From Antedon mediterranea (Eukaryota > Echinodermata > Crinoidea > Comatulida > Antedonidae): a stretch of DNA of 60,000 nt. Each line of letters opens with the position of its first letter. Position 1 is the first letter of the stretch. The stretch is taken from assembly GCF_964355755.1 (NCBI RefSeq), contig NC_092678.1:1327922-1387921 (forward strand). The letters run 5' to 3'. Positions 25,101 through 34,969 of the stretch are shown here, piece by piece. A model generated the notes under the pieces. The model saw only the letters and a list, made by a program, of their open reading frames with translations, did not search any database and was not told the origin of the DNA. Position numbers and translations under genes: made by a program.

Positions 25101-28100
25101 TTATTTTAAAAATATGTGGTAACTTTAATTTTGGTGTTTTTTTTTTAATTCAATTGCAGATTTTCATTTTCTGAATTTGGCGACTTTTTAAAAAACTTTT
25201 TTCAATTGTATAGAGAATGACTAAATATGGTAATCAGATTGAACTATCTAACTACAGAAAACAAAGGTTTTTAAAGATATTTGCTCAATTCTGTATGACC
25301 ATTTTAGAAGAAATTCATGTTGTTTCGTAATGATTTCTGTTACACATTTTGAATTTATGTACATTGTATTCAAAAATTATACCTGAAATTCATGCCTGAA
25401 GGTGAACTTTAAACAGAAACTTATTTAATTATATCCAACCCGTTTGTCTCAGATAGCTAGCATCTGGATATATATTGATCGTCATAATAATTCACCCTGA
25501 AAGGAAGAAACACGTGAAACACTGCCTGTGTACATGCGTATACAAAATTAAAACGCAAATAAAAATTGATTACGATAGTTTTACAAAAGTTGCCCGGAAA
25601 ATGCAATGAATAGTATAATTTTAAATTTGACCTGTATAATAATAGTTGACCTTTTCTCCCGTATTAATATTGATTAATTATTGAGACCTTAGAGGGTCGT
25701 GTAAGGGTGACTGCATTAATAATAGAAGATTGAGACCTTAGGGGGTCGTGTAAGGGTGACTGCATTAATAATAAAAGTCATTTTTCAATATTGACCTTGG
25801 CAACATAAAATAATAATGTAATACACCTCAGTGAATATATAGACTAATTTCTTATACAATTATGTTATGTAAATATTACACCCATACTTTATATCATATG
25901 CGAGTTGTTTTAATGAATAATTAAAATAAGTAAATTGTATTTGAATAAGATTAAGCTCTTATTTATACGCGTCATTGATTTTTATGATATGATATTTCGC
26001 CGATTTTCCGCAGTGCTACTGTATCTGTATATGTGTCTTAGACAGATTCTGTGATACAGTGTCATATATATCACAAATAACGTCTGTATCGTGGCTATAA
26101 ACCTAAACATAATACAGGTGTCAAATGTGATACGTGTAACACTGAATGCATATTTGCTTCACCGAATATAAAAATGCCGTATGTGGAAATATATTGCAGC
26201 GAATCGGGTGTATAATTATTCTTAAGTAAAAACGTAATTGACGCATACGTAACAATTAACGTTATTTCAACGCACACGCCAGTTGGTTCTCGAATTCCTG
26301 TTTCACGTGGTTATATCCCAGGTTACAATGATTTAATAATGCATAAAAATTATAAATTAGAAACCACGTAATTATGTTTTCTCACTCTTTGTATTTGATC
26401 GCGAAAATAAATGACTTAGTATTAATTTTGTAACCTTTGCTTCTTATAAGAAATGCAAACGGATCGTTTTTAGTCAGTCAGTGTGTCTGTCTATCTTTGT
26501 TTGTCTCTCACGTATCAGCACAATCCAATTATCCAGTGATATAGGTCTTATCTTCGAAATAGTTGGCCCGTCCCCATCTAGTTTGGTGTTTAGGCCTACT
26601 ACCTACAGTATTTCGTTAAGCTTGGTTTCCCACTTGGACGTAGCTCAACGACGTAGATTGACCAATCACAACTGACAATGTTGTTCCACCGCGTCGTGAT
26701 TGGTCAAATATTGGTTGTGGCGCGCCTACGTCATTGCATTGCGTCCAAGTGATAACCAAACTGGATGAATACGTGTTTAGTTATATGCAAAGAGCGGGAT
26801 AACACAATTTCTTGAAAAAGTGAATCTTCTTGGATATTCATTTGGTATTCTTAAGTGAATGTAAAGCTCTGTCTACACTATCAAATTAGTTTGACAAAAA
26901 AAGTGTGATGTGCCCAAATATGATAGTGATAAGCCAAATAGGGTAGTAATATGACATCACCATCTCCATATATGGGCACATCACATTTTTTGTCACATAA
27001 AGTTTGATAGTTCAGACAAAGCTTAATGCGTTTATTACTTGATAACATTAATTGATATCAACAAGTTCAGAGGACTTTTGCCGTCAGTGTAAACAAGAAT
27101 GAAGTAGTTTAGGAACCTGTGATAAATTTACTTGATGACGTTTCTACCGTTTTTATATCGTGTTATGTACACGCCAGCTGCAGTTACAGATACTTAATAA
27201 TAATCTATTCATTTGTGTAAACAAGTTTTGCATCCGTTGTACAGTAGTGGATGGGTTATATCTAAATCTAAAATCAATTAAGTTTGTTGACAGTTCATTT
27301 ATAAATAATTGATATCATACGGTATCATTAGGTCAAAGAAGTCAGATATGTACTTAATACCAGTTAGAGTAAACAATTTTTACTAGTAGTATCTAATTCG
27401 GGGTGAATCGACAGTGACGTCACAACTCATTCTCTTTCGCATTTTAGTCCATCATTCTTGATAAATATAATTTAACCATTCACCAGTCTAACCCCAAGTA
27501 ATGTTCCCAAAGCGAATTGTTTTTACATGAAAACACACGTATGTATAATTGCAGGCAGAATGCACAATCGTTCTGCTGTGTATACGCCTATTATCAATAG
27601 AATTGTCCGACTACCCAAGATAGTAGAAATAGTCTCCTGTATTCTGCAGGCGCATTAGCCATTCGCTTAACTTTGGTTGGTGCCCCACCTTATCGCTCGA
27701 CTACTTAACATTGGATTCCGATGGAGATAGCATTTTTTTCATATGCCCTGTAGACATGCTATCTGTGAAGCATAGATACGGCAGAAGGCCTACGATTAAT
27801 TAAATGGCAACTTCCCTATAAAAGAAACGAACGATATGGGCATGTTTTAATACTACTACAGACACCCCTTAAGCACTAAGTCCCGAAGTTGTCCTCTTAA
27901 TAAATAGGAGTCTGCTGTATTTATAACCAATGTAAAATAGACGTAAATGCACGGTTTTCAATGTTTATTAAAGTCTCGGAAACCGCACGATGGGTTAAAA
28001 TGATATTTTACGTGTGCATTATGAAGGCATAAATAGTTTGTAATTGTTTTCTTTCCATCAACGTAAGATATTGGTAACGTATTTTTGAAATAGGCCTATT

Positions 28101-31100
28101 ACGACTACAACGGTTGTAGACCGTTGTAATAATTTTAACTTTTTTTTTCTCTTTGGTGGGTGTGTCCCACTATAAATGTTCAATTATTCTGGTCCTCAAG
28201 TTTAACTGGAAACTGAAGAAATTCGGATTAGGCCCTTCGCGGACCGTACCCACGACAGCCAGCAGTACAGCGCCTACCAGATGAGGATACTGGGAGACGA
28301 TCCCCTACTCTTTTCGAATAGTGTACCAAGTTCTTTAACGTGTACTGCAGTAGGCCTACACGGGACCAACGGCTTTACATCCCATCCGAATGCATAGAAT
28401 ATAAATAAAATAATGTTAGTAATAACTAACTAATACTCTTGTTATATTCTCATTATATTTATTTTCTCATTTATAATTTTTGCAAGCCTTCTTCAAAAAT
28501 TGATGTTCCTTCAATTGCATTATTTATTCGTTATAAAAATCGTTGGTTACACTTTCTTATATAATAAAACCAATAGTACAATAATAGTACACTTTCACAT
28601 TCATTACTGTGTTTCTTAATTCTATATATGTAATTTCATATAACTGTTTACTCTTTATTTAAGACATTTTCATGCAACGTTTGTTTGCTAAGCATACCGA
28701 AGAAGAAGCCTAGTGCAGATAGTCGGAAGTATTGACTTGTAATTGTAAAATCTGAATATATTTAGCACGGACCTCGCAAAATCTACATTATTTCAATAGG
28801 GAGTGGGTAGTGTACAAATTACATCATCAATCACTACTTCGACGTACTGTTCATAACATTCCGATAAAATAAATAATTTAATTACTCCACTTAGTAATAA
28901 TCCCAACAACGGGGGCGCAATAAGCTGCTTGGATTTGTTTTTATCACCTGCTCACATCCTAATAACTCGTCTTAAACTGTTATTCATTGTTTCCTTCTAT
29001 TTACTATATCAATAATAAGAAAAACTACAACAGATCGGACAATACTATGATATTCACTCCACATCTTCAACTTTCAATAAATGTGAAGAATTATTTTCGT
29101 TAACTTAAGGCCAATACAGTACTATCAATTACTTTGTGTACTAATTTCGGATTATGGTTTGACAACACTCAAAGATCAGCTATGATACCTATTTGCTATT
29201 TTTTTTGGTAGTTATCGCGTTTCATAGTACGGGTATAGAAAGCAAATCGGGAAAGAGTGCACATAAAATGCCATGTGAATCTTCACACGCCTTTAGAGCA
29301 CATTTTAACTAACCGTGCATTATAGTATAATGATTTAACGATGATTATGACGTATTTCTTTTCTTACAGCAATAAAAGAGATCAGCAACATGGAGGATAT
29401 AAATAATTCGTCTGAAGCCAACTCTACAGCATACGATTTAGGTAAAATATTCTGCTTTTAAATTTCTTCCTTTCAGTTCATAAATTAATTTGTACCATTG
29501 CACTCATAAACATTCATTATTTAGTTTAGTATATTGCCTTTAAATCATTTAATAACAGACAGTTGTAATAATTGCCGCCGTCATATCTGTACTATCAAAT
29601 AAAATCAATACAAATAGTTTAGTACTGTGTGTATGTGATAAAAAGGGCTATTAAAACCCTATTAAAATGTTTATATTCGGACATAAAATATCTGTTTTAT
29701 TGCATCAAAGTACTATAGGCCTGCTTACTGCTTATAACTTTTATATCAATTCAATTTAGAAGAAAATTAGGTACTAAAACCAGGGAAGAGTGAAAAACTA
29801 TCAAACATATAAATATTTACAAAAATATAATACTAGTGACAGTGAATAATGAGTAAAGCTCTGTCTCCAAAATCAAACTTTTTGTCACATAAAGTTTGAT
29901 AGTGTAGACAAGGCTTAACAATGAAAGATAGAATTATCTATAGAGTTCCTATTCGAACGTATTGTTAATGTTATATTAATAACCGTTGTATCGACATAAA
30001 GATAGGCCTGCTCTATCTCCTACACTAACCATGGATAAACACGCCGTTCGCAGAAACCTTCGAATTGAAGTGCTTGGATGATTATTATCATATTAGAACA
30101 GTGTGTTTCCACGAAACATGTTTGTTACACATTGATTGATCACTTTATTTAAAAAAAAATCAATATATAAATCAAACAACAATACAAAACGGAAAATCAC
30201 ATTAATTAGGATTTTCTCCAATTTAGTTAAGAGATTTGAAGATCGTAACAGATAGTTCGTATAGTACACCTAACAAGATCAAAACTCTTATTCTAAATGT
30301 CTGTCTACACTATCAAACTAGTTTGACAAAAAAAGTGTGATATGCCTAAATATGGTGGTGATATGACATCATCATGTCCATATGGGCATAACTCGCCCAG
30401 ACATACACGCTAGGTATCCAAGCCGTTAAGTCAGAGATACCGTCTGCCATTTTAAAAACTTTTTTTTCTAGATATTTCTAGTTCTTTTTCTATCAGATGA
30501 ACGAGAAGAAGAGAAACGTCTAGTATCTTCAATTTAAAGTTCAATGTGTCATAAATCATTATGCAAATAATATCATATTTTGAAATTACATATTTAGGTA
30601 TTAGATATTTTAACATCTGTCGTACACCTGGTCGTAATAATTCCAAAAGGTCAAATGACATAAATATCATCATAGATGTCATATTGATAGCAGACGATTG
30701 CATTAATTGATCTCTAGGGACAGCACAGTATATTATATTACAGTTATTACTATAGTTTTGTATCGCTAACTATAATAATTATTAATACTGTATTGATATG
30801 AATATTAAGGCTAAGGGAGTGGGTAGAAGAGAAGTGTGCTGAATGAAAAGGTCCGCCTCTGACAAGTATCAAAATGCACACGTTCAATGTCCAAACCATG
30901 CCAGTCTATGACTCTGTGAGGTGAGGAGGGGTGGACGCCGAATGTTCTGTAGTTATGATTGGTCTATAGATAGTAAATAAAGTAACGAACTTAAAATACA
31001 TTTTTTATTTGATTGCCTTTTGTTTTTTTTTTATATAAAGCTCTGTCTACACTATCAAACTTTATGTGACAAAAAAGTTTGATGTGCCCAACTATTGTAG

Positions 31101-34100
31101 TGATATGCCCACATAGTAGTGATATGACATCATCATTTCCATATATAGGCACAACACATTTTTTTGTCACATAAAGTTTGATAGTGTGGACGGAGCTTAA
31201 GAAACAACCCAGCTTATTAGTAATTACCAAACCTTCTGTTAGTAGTATACAATACTAAACACTGTAGTTGCTTCTCCTTCGCTCATTAATTTTTTATAAT
31301 TACGTTCAATTATATTTTGCAGAAGATTTCGAAGAAGACGGGCTACTAGAGTTTCATATATGGCTGATTTGTTTAAGTGCCAGTCTTGTACTATGTATTA
31401 TTTTTGTTTATTCTGCTTTTGAGAAACGAAAACAAAAAAGGTAAAAAAAGAAATGCGCGGTGCATTGATTAACTTCGCTTATCTTTAAAGGTCAAAATGT
31501 TTATGTTTAGTTAGTCTAAGAAGAGTGTTGATAATGTGATTGACAAGTAATAAGGGAATTACCCTATGTGTTTTTTTTTAATCTCAAAATGGTATATTTA
31601 AACTAATGTAACATGTAACGCCTGTATCGTTATTTTACAAGTTAGGGCCTATGATACACGCGGCACATGTGTAACACATAATATGCTGTATCACAGAATG
31701 TGTCTATGATACTGTATAGATACAGTACCAAGAATTGACTGCAAAGTCTGGTTTACATAATGAATCGAGAGTTTTGTTTGTGTGTTTCGTGAGATAATTG
31801 TGATTACCATTACATTAGTCAGCAGCCGCATAATGTATTCCTCGACAAATAATAGGAATTAGAAGTCAAATTGCGATTAAAATAAAATGCTACTTTACTT
31901 AGCTGATTTTTGGTATAGTCTTAATTTAATCAGTATCTAGGCAAATTTCGTGATATAGTATCCTATGTGTTTTACATGTAACTCATCATAATCGTAGAGC
32001 CAAATATTAACCTAAATCCTAAACATTCCATGTTACATCACATGTGATACACGTCAGACGCTGTATTAAGGAATTTGGCTATGATACTTGTAGAGATACA
32101 GCACTGGTGACATGGGAATGATGTAGATCAAATTAGTTGTATATCACATGATAAAAATCCACCGTATTTGATTCTGATATTTAATATGAAACGGTTAATT
32201 ATTGAGGTGTCAGTAGGCTGATGCAGAGAACACTTATTGCTGACAAATTTCATCACAAGGTCTCTTGTGATACGTTTTCTTGTTTGTGAAGGACTAGATC
32301 TTGTCACATCATTTATTAAATTCATATAATTATAATTATTGTTATTATGCTTTACAAAAATACGTCAAAATTCCATTTTATTCCTTAATATGCGACAGTA
32401 GTTAGAGCCGATGATGGCCTACTCGTCTATCAATTCTTAAGGCAAATTCGGGTACGCGTTTTTTGCAGCCAAAGTCCATGATAATAATGCAATACTGTAA
32501 TGTACACCCGATTCTGCAGATGTCACTAGATAGATTTTAACTGACTATCGCAAGTCACCAGATGTCATTATATAGATTCTAACTGATTATCGCAAGTCAC
32601 TAGATGTCACTAGATAGATTCTAATTGACTATCGCAAGTCACTAGATAGATTCTAACTGACTATTGCAATTCGCAAGTCCCCAGATGTCACTAGATAGAT
32701 TCTAACTGACTATCGCAAGTCACTAGATGTAACTAGATAGATTCTAACTGACAATCGCAAGTCACTAGATAGATTCTAACAGACTATCGCTAATCACTGG
32801 ATGTCACTAGATAGATTCTAACTGACTATCGAAAGTTATCTCAAATGTATTAAATACTTAACATACAAATCACAATGCTACACACGAATGCACGTCATTT
32901 TATGTACCAAGGCACGAATATTTTTTTTCTATGATCTAATCTCCGTGAGAGGTTTTACATGTTATGCCTAAAGAAGTCAAGAAGAATAGGTGTGCGAAAC
33001 CCCTGAAACAGAATTCAATCTTAACATTATTATGAAAAATGCATGAAAAGTAAGATATGTATACGACAGTACATAATCGTAAAACTGCTCTTAGAATTTT
33101 GGCTCCATTTAAATGTATTATTCAAGATACATACAGAATTATTTTATTAGCATTGAATAAACGTTTTATCTTTTAAGCTTTGTCTACACTATCAAACTTT
33201 TTATGTGACAAAAAAATGTTATGTGCCCATATATGGACATGATGATGTCATATCACTACCATATTTAGGCACATCACATTTTTTTTTGTAAAACTAGTTT
33301 GGTAGTATAGAAAAAAGCTTTATTTATGTGTTTTTACAGAAAGCAAGGAAAAGAGCAGCATTTTATTTTACAATCTAAACACTATGCACACGAAGTAGCC
33401 GGAGTTAGAAGAACTTTAATGGTAAGTTTGTGTGTTTTTCTACACTTCTAGCTTCGACAAAAATAATGGAGCAACATTGTCGCAACCGAGTCGATGATGA
33501 AGGTTGCTCTACTTAGCCCTATCAATGTTCACTGATAAGAAGGAAAAGAAATAATTCCTACTTAAATAGTGCATGACACCTTCATAGTACTGTATCTCGA
33601 AAAATTAATTACTAACAGATTCGATCTCGAATTCGAAGCTAGTTCGATTTGTAAAAATGTCAACAATGTAGTACCAGGCACTCCAGAAGATTGAGTACAC
33701 CGTAGGCCTAATATTTTAGTTAATAGTTTTAAAATAAGAAGTTGCTTTATCTGTTGGCAACAATTAATTTTGTAATTTAATATTTTGAAAGCTGTACTTT
33801 ATTATTATAAGACATCGATTTCCAGGTTTGTTTTTTGTTTTCAGGAGTGTTATAATATGCCTCGTATAAAAGCTAGGCCAGAGGATGTGCCAAAATGCGA
33901 CAACGAATTCCCGGAGAGATCACGCCTGAGCAGTGACGAGGACTTCATTGATTCTCTGTCTGGATCTCGGGAGTCTTTTCTTCATCCTAAATGGGAGTCG
34001 AGGGCGCCATCAATAAAAGTTACTATTGCGGAAACGACGTTAGAACGATTAAATGAAAATGATGAAGAGGTTTGTTTCTTTTGCCGCATTTTTTATTTCA

Positions 34101-34857
34101 TGGACGATGAACCGATTCTCGGCACTGTACAATTATGGATACCTAGTACTGTATCATAGGCTAATTCAATGATACAGCATCACATGTCAGCCTATATCAG
34201 CATACTGTATTACATGATTTGCCTATTTATGTGAGAATAGGTCGGATGACAGTCAAACCTATTTTAATTGCACATAACTTGGATGACGTAAGAGAATCCC
34301 GTCCCGCAAGTTAGTTGACCAATCACGACACAATAGATCATCCGTCGAACTGTCGTGATTGGTCCTTGCGTTGCGTCCAAGTAAAAACCAGGCTTAATAG
34401 TGGCGCATTGGTGTTTCGTTATTTAACAAACAATTTTTTTGTTATTTTTTAGGATATATCTGACCACGATTCATTTGGAAAATGGACACCGTCTTATACG
34501 CAACATATTCACTCGAAAAGGAAAGCGCCACCGTCACGTAAAGTTTCATCGAGTGAAATAAAAACGTCTGCCTTAGGAAAGCGTTTTAATAGCGTCGGTC
34601 GACGCATTTGTACTAGCTCAGCGTTTCTTAACCTCTACCGCCAAAAACGAAATACAACTAGTGCTGCTGCTGCGGAAGGCCCGTCGAGTGCTGATCCAAC
34701 GATAAATGCAATTGCAACGAAGGTTGATGAAACGGCAGCCACATCCGTGGAACAAACTTGTACAGATCCTAGCAGTTCTATTGAAACGGCTGTTGATTTT
34801 AACGGACAAACAGACGAAACTGGTGTTATAGAACATGATGTTATTTTGAATGTATGA
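15820..34857 (+). CDS. Type I single-pass membrane protein, family unknown (six exons, 417 aa)
   Basis: I join exons at 15820-16171, 29370-29441, 31323-31440, 33340-33421, 33845-34069 and 34453-34857. All introns are GT-AG, phases agree at every junction, and the total is 1254 nt ending in TGA. The predicted chain has a hydrophobic signal peptide (about residues 1-25). An ectodomain with six cysteines (C-x4-C-x21-C-x-C-x-C-x12-C) is coded entirely by exon 1. A short acidic stalk carries three N-glycosylation sequons (exon 2). A single helix spans about residues 154-174 and is followed by a basic stop-transfer run KRKQKRKQGK. The cytoplasmic tail is about 240 residues, rich in Ser, Thr and charged residues. 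The C terminus ...ILNV fits a class II PDZ ligand. The start is the ATG at 15820; the in-frame codon at 15805 is TTG. I do not recognise the family, and a receptor or adhesion role is only inference. Intron 1 (13.2 kb) holds most of the satellites. Confidence 0.75.
16172..16931. other. Intron 1, first part: nothing recognised
   Basis: AT-rich intronic sequence with no supportable feature. Confidence 0.5.
16932..16997. repeat. 12-bp minisatellite, about 5 copies
   Basis: CTACGCTAGATA is repeated five times in tandem without variation, then decays at TACTAAG. Confidence 0.95.
16998..17584. other. Intron 1: no gene recognised
   Basis: Contains a cluster of TAGGCCTA palindromes at 17148-17185, otherwise AT-rich. 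Confidence 0.5.
17585..17720. repeat. Dispersed repeat family C
   Basis: GTGATACACTTGTGATACC, CCTAACATAACCCTAAACTT and TGATACAGTAATCACATGTG. It shares the order of the copies near 26.1 and 32.0 kb, ending CACTGTATTACGGAATATGCC. Confidence 0.65.
17721..18744. other. Intron 1: no gene recognised
   Basis: AT-rich with no supportable feature. Confidence 0.5.
18745..18865 (+). mobile_element. SINE remnant with Nin-DC-like domain
   Basis: TCCGTCCTTTGGATGGAACG is followed by TTAAGCCGTTGGTC and, 70 bp later, AAAGGAGTAGGAGATC. These are the same blocks in the same order as in the SINE at 12.0-12.3 kb (minus strand). No tRNA-like head is recognisable. Confidence 0.6.
18866..19385. other. Intron 1: no gene recognised
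   Basis: Part may be SINE tail. The minus-strand 85-codon frame over 18736-18993 overlaps the SINE and is not a gene. Confidence 0.45.
19386..19435. mobile_element. MITE family B, left-end fragment
   Basis: AAAGCTTGGTTCCCACTAGG is followed by ATGCAACGTAAGGACGCGCAA, then loss of homology. Confidence 0.75.
19480..19800. mobile_element. MITE family B copy interrupted by a second family-B copy
   Basis: An outer copy starts TTTGGTTCCCACTACC (19480-19539) and resumes at about 19712 with TTTGTCCAATCACGAC. A complete inner copy lies between (about 19539-19701), running from AAAGCTTGACTTCCACTACC to CTAGTGGGAACCAAACTTA. Confidence 0.75.
19801..20269. other. Intron 1: no gene recognised
   Basis: AT-rich with no supportable feature. 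Confidence 0.5.
20615..20798. mobile_element. MITE family B, full-length, within the 83-bp array
   Basis: Ends are TAAGCGTGGTTCCCACTAGC and, inverted, CTAGTGGGAACCAAGCTTTA. TA flanks both sides, consistent with a TA target. Confidence 0.9.
20939..21123. mobile_element. MITE family B, full-length, second copy within the 83-bp array
   Basis: Ends are TAAAGCGTGGTTCTCACTAG and CTAGTGGGAACCAAGCTTTA. It is very similar along its length to the copy at 20615. The interrupted unit resumes with GTATACAG, as neighbouring units predict for insertion at TA. Confidence 0.9.
21201..21714. other. Intron 1: no gene recognised
   Basis: AT-rich. The 65-codon frame at 21183-21380 has no domain. Confidence 0.5.
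21715..22385. repeat. 23-bp minisatellite, degenerate to regular
   Basis: The unit AGCGTTTACGTATCGTTCTT plus ATT is regular from about 21990 to 22385. It becomes progressively degenerate upstream to about 21715, as if growth continues at the right edge. Confidence 0.9.
22386..22864. other. Intron 1: no gene recognised
   Basis: AT-rich spacer between two arrays. Confidence 0.5.
22865..24193. repeat. Satellite array, about 20 x 65 bp
   Basis: Near-identical 65-bp units contain ATTAAGGGGGAAACTTTAAT, ATGTTAACACTATAACTGGG and TATGCCTACATCCCT. One unit has an 18-bp internal duplication near 23472-23500. The unit vocabulary resembles the GGGGACAC-type dispersed repeat, its likely source. Confidence 0.97.
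24271..24398. mobile_element. MITE family B, right end missing
   Basis: TAAGCTTGGTTCCCACCATG to CGCTTGTGATTGGTTAAATT. The distal right arm is absent. Confidence 0.75.
24399..25680. other. Intron 1: no gene; one copy of a small dispersed repeat
   Basis: CACGCCGCTTTTTTTAGGCAG with TTATATTCAAGAGAA (24771-24805) recurs at 36953-36990. The 79-codon minus frame at 24783-25022 starts inside this repeat and is not supported as a gene. Confidence 0.5.
25681..25777. repeat. Tandem duplication, 2 x 49 bp
   Basis: TTGAGACCTTAGAGGGTCGT at 25681 recurs at 25730 with one substitution near the start. It ends GGGTGACTGCATTAATAATA in both copies. Confidence 0.92.
25778..26029. other. Intron 1: no feature
   Basis: AT-rich spacer. 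Confidence 0.5.
26030..26155. repeat. Dispersed repeat family C
   Basis: ATTCTGTGATACAGTGTCAT, GGCTATAAACCTAAACATAA and AATGTGATACGTGTAACACTG, in the same order as the other family-C copies. Confidence 0.6.
26156..26614. other. Intron 1: no gene recognised
   Basis: AT-rich with no supportable feature. Confidence 0.5.
26615..26761. mobile_element. MITE family B
   Basis: TAAGCTTGGTTTCCCACTTG and, inverted, CAAGTGATAACCAAACT. TTGACCAATCACAACTGAC pairs with GTCGTGATTGGTCAAAT. Confidence 0.85.
26872..27026. mobile_element. MITE family A, full-length
   Basis: TAAAGCTCTGTCTACACTAT at the left and, inverted, GATAGTTCAGACAAAGCTTA at the right, flanked by TA. The interior has TGTGCCCAAATATG and GGGCACATCACATTTTTTGTC. 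Confidence 0.92.
27027..28214. other. Intron 1: no gene; GGGGACAC-type fragment near 27860
   Basis: AT-rich. Around 27850-27912 are ACAGACACCCCTTAAG and CCCGAAGTTGTCCTCTTAA, fragments of the GGGGACAC-type dispersed repeat. Confidence 0.5.
28215..28390 (-). mobile_element. SINE fragment with Nin-DC-like domain
   Basis: On the minus strand: CATTCGGATGGGATGTAAAG, CCGTTGGTCCCGTGTA, ACGTTAAAGAACTTGG, then TTCGAAAAGAGTAGGGGATC. These are the blocks of the conserved SINE central domain. The tRNA head is missing. Confidence 0.7.
28391..29369. other. Intron 1, last part: nothing recognised
   Basis: AT-rich, ending in the pyrimidine-rich TTTCTTTTCTTACAG acceptor of exon 2. Confidence 0.55.
29370..29441 (+). 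CDS. Membrane-protein exon 2: glycosylatable stalk
   Basis: TTCTTACAG acceptor and GTAAAA donor (phase 1 to 1). It encodes an acidic stretch with the sequons NNS, NSS and NST, as expected for a membrane-proximal extracellular stalk. Confidence 0.7.
29442..29853. other. Intron 2, first part: no feature
   Basis: AT-rich. Confidence 0.5.
29854..29917. mobile_element. MITE family A, 64-bp internally deleted form
   Basis: The left end TAAAGCTCTGTCTCCAAAAT is joined almost directly to the right end CACATAAAGTTTGATAGTGT with AGACAAGGCTTA. It is the smallest copy in the window and keeps only the terminal arms. Confidence 0.88.
29918..30295. other. Intron 2: no feature
   Basis: AT-rich. Confidence 0.5.
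30296..30392. mobile_element. MITE family A, left half only
   Basis: TGTCTACACTATCAAACTAG to GACATCATCATGTCCATATG, then homology stops. Confidence 0.8.
30393..31035. other. Intron 2: no gene recognised
   Basis: AT-rich. Minus-strand frame 30452-30703 has no domain. Confidence 0.5.
31036..31199. mobile_element. MITE family A, full-length
   Basis: TAAAGCTCTGTCTACACTAT at the left and GATAGTGTGGACGGAGCTTA at the right, flanked by TA. The inner arms CTTTATGTGACAAAAAAG and TTTTTTTGTCACATAAAG pair closely. Confidence 0.93.
31323..31440 (+). CDS. Membrane-protein exon 3: transmembrane helix
   Basis: TTTTGCAG acceptor and GTAAAA donor (phase 1 to 2). After an acidic lead-in it encodes about 21 uncharged hydrophobic residues (starting IWLICLSASLVLC), then KRKQK, a classic stop-transfer signal. 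Confidence 0.75.
31441..31600. other. Intron 3, first part: no feature
   Basis: AT-rich. Confidence 0.5.
31601..32112. repeat. Dispersed repeat family C, two copies
   Basis: Copy one is about 31601-31740 (CATGTAACGCCTGTATCG, ACACATAATATGCTGTATCA). Copy two is about 31945-32112 (CCTAAATCCTAAACATTCCA, ATCACATGTGATACACG, CTGTATTAAGGAATTTGGC). Confidence 0.6.
32113..32516. other. Intron 3: no feature
   Basis: AT-rich. Confidence 0.5.
32517..32833. repeat. Minisatellite with 42-bp and shorter unit variants, about 8 copies
   Basis: The unit contains CACTAGATAGATTCTAACTG and ACTATCGCAAGT. Some units lack the 14-bp TAGATGTCAC segment, giving alternating lengths. Confidence 0.9.
32834..33173. other. 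Intron 3: no feature
   Basis: AT-rich. Confidence 0.5.
33174..33322. mobile_element. MITE family A directly upstream of exon 4
   Basis: TAAGCTTTGTCTACACTATC at the left and TAGTATAGAAAAAAGCTTTA at the right. The right end stops 17 bp before the first base of exon 4, so the branch-point region must lie in or beside the element. Confidence 0.9.
33340..33421 (+). CDS. Membrane-protein exon 4: cytoplasmic
   Basis: TTTTTACAG acceptor and GTAAGT donor (phase 2 to 0). It continues the basic juxtamembrane segment and has no recognised domain. Confidence 0.7.
33422..33844. other. Intron 4: no feature
   Basis: AT-rich intron ending TTTGTTTTCAG. Confidence 0.55.
33845..34069 (+). CDS. Membrane-protein exon 5: cytoplasmic, Ser/acidic
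   Basis: 75 codons, phase 0 to 0, acceptor TTTTCAG, donor GTTTGT. It has a Ser-Asp-rich stretch (RLSSDEDFIDSLSGSRESF) that looks phosphorylatable by acidophilic kinases. The open frame runs on past the donor to 34159, but that tail is intronic. Confidence 0.75.
34120..34245. repeat. Dispersed repeat family C, in intron 5
   Basis: TGTATCATAGGCTAATTCAA, TGATACAGCATCACATGT and ACTGTATTACATGATTTGCC, as in the other copies. Confidence 0.55.
34268..34396. mobile_element. MITE family B, in intron 5
   Basis: AACTTGGATGACGTAAGAG at the left. GTTGACCAATCACGACA pairs with TGTCGTGATTGGTCC. The right arm TTGCGTTGCGTCCAAGT ends AACCAGGCTTA. Confidence 0.8.
34453..34857 (+). CDS. Membrane-protein exon 6: cytoplasmic C terminus and stop
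   Basis: TTTTTTAG acceptor, 134 codons then TGA. It is basic and Ser-rich at first (SKRKAPPSRKVSSSE), then Ala/Thr/Ser-rich and acidic, ending VILNV. The antisense frame 34618-34860 is its shadow. Confidence 0.75.
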   Translation, partial: DISDHDSFGKWTPSYTQHIHSKRKAPPSRKVSSSEIKTSALGKRFNSVGRRICTSSAFLNLYRQKRNTTSAAAAEGPSSADPTINAIATKVDETAATSVEQTCTDPSSSIETAVDFNGQTDETGVIEHDVILNV

Positions 34858-34969
34858 CACAGTACCGCGAACTAGACATTATAACAAAATGTTTAAACTT
34901 ACATTTGGTGGATAACATATTTGCAACTTACATTTTGGTTATAAGGACAAATATATAAAACATTGTTTT

